A DNA stretch of 5,138 nucleotides from Anaerolineales bacterium (GTDB lineage Bacteria; Chloroflexota; Anaerolineae; Anaerolineales; Villigracilaceae): contig JAQTWR010000236.1 of assembly GCA_028689195.1 (NCBI GenBank), forward strand, positions 1 through 5,138. The letters are read 5' to 3'. Made by a program: the position numbers and the translations under genes. Within the stretch, counting starts at the first letter, position 1, and each line of letters opens with the position of its first letter. Of this stretch, positions 4,817-5,138 are shown piece by piece. Under the pieces are notes generated by a model. It ran no database searches and was not told where the DNA came from. It worked only from the letters and a program-made list of their open reading frames with translations.

Positions 4817-5138
4817 GTAAACCATCCGCGCCGCGACAAATCTTTTTATACGCCGCGCTTATCTTCGCGTTGATTTATCCCGCCGCCGCGTGTACGCTGA
4901 CCTTGCCGTCTGCCGCGAGTTTGGATATTGCCCCCACGCCAATCTCCGCGCGTCCTTTTGGGTACGCCGAAATCGCCAAGCCGACGTACACGGCTTCGCC
5001 GACCGCGATTCCCACTGCGACGCAAACCGCAACGCAAACGCCTATTTCCATAGCCCAGGTTGAAATTTTAGAAGATACGCCCACGCCCGAATATATCGCG
5101 CCCGCATTGCAAGACAGCGTATCCATCGCGCCAATTTA
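4813..5138 (+). CDS. Thr/Pro-rich lipoprotein, N-terminal part (3' end outside the window)
   Basis: The reading frame is open from the ATG at 4813, which overlaps the amidase stop (ATGA), to the window edge, with 108 complete codons. It begins with a signal peptide: a short basic start (SKPSAPRQ), a hydrophobic core (IFLYAALIFALIY) and PAAAC, in which Cys27 is the probable lipidated residue. This is a loose lipobox. A low-complexity linker follows, with PTYTASPTAIPTATQTATQTP at about 57-77 and DTPTPE further on, like the linker of the lipoprotein at 1441-2199. The visible part ends before any globular domain, so the function cannot be assigned. Translational coupling to the amidase suggests a cell-envelope protein made together with it, possibly the amidase's surface partner. 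That role is inference. Confidence 0.78.
   Translation, partial: MSKPSAPRQIFLYAALIFALIYPAAACTLTLPSAASLDIAPTPISARPFGYAEIAKPTYTASPTAIPTATQTATQTPISIAQVEILEDTPTPEYIAPALQDSVSIAPI

Noticed and set aside
5017..5040. 12-nt direct repeat (GCGACGCAAACC / GCAACGCAAACG)
   Set aside because: It encodes the low-complexity ATQTATQT linker of a lipoprotein, so it reflects protein repetition and not a DNA element.
4875..5126. 83-aa minus-strand frame with Val/Gly repeats
   Set aside because: It is again the mirror image of a Thr/Pro linker, in the lipoprotein starting at 4813.

Overview
The window looks like chromosomal DNA from a free-living bacterium, most likely a member of the Chloroflexota (Anaerolineae-like). 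This is inference from style: two lipoproteins carry Thr/Pro-rich 'TPTP' linkers straight after the lipobox cysteine, one of them followed by a jelly-roll-type domain. The DNA is moderately GC-rich with many CGCG words. No marker gene is present, so the taxonomy is tentative.

Layout. The left edge holds the C-terminal end of a PlsY-like acyltransferase (+). It converges on an extended SDR of the NAD-dependent L-threonine 3-dehydrogenase/nucleotide-sugar epimerase family (-), and the two share a strong bidirectional terminator. A divergent gap of 70 to 134 bp, depending on the start used, separates the SDR from a lipoprotein gene (+). Two copies of a 17-nt palindromic element lie at the 5' end of that lipoprotein gene. 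The next intergenic gap is almost entirely a tandem array of degenerate heptamers, followed by a 317-aa orphan protein whose residues fit a PD-(D/E)XK nuclease fold. Then comes a lower-GC toxin-antitoxin operon: a UPF0175-type antitoxin and a DUF3368/PIN-type toxin overlapping by 4 nt. A membrane-anchored N-acetylmuramoyl-L-alanine amidase (Amidase_3) starts 12 nt after the toxin. It overlaps by 4 nt a second Thr/Pro-rich lipoprotein that runs off the right edge.

How the genes fit together. The window is a patchwork and not one pathway. The lipid acyltransferase, cell-wall amidase and lipoproteins are envelope functions, and the SDR is metabolic. The putative nuclease and the TA module, next to short repeats and a composition shift, form a small accessory pocket at about 2200-4015. 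I found no rRNA, tRNA, CRISPR array, transposase or attachment site. The least explained items are the orphan PD-(D/E)XK-like protein and the two repeat elements.
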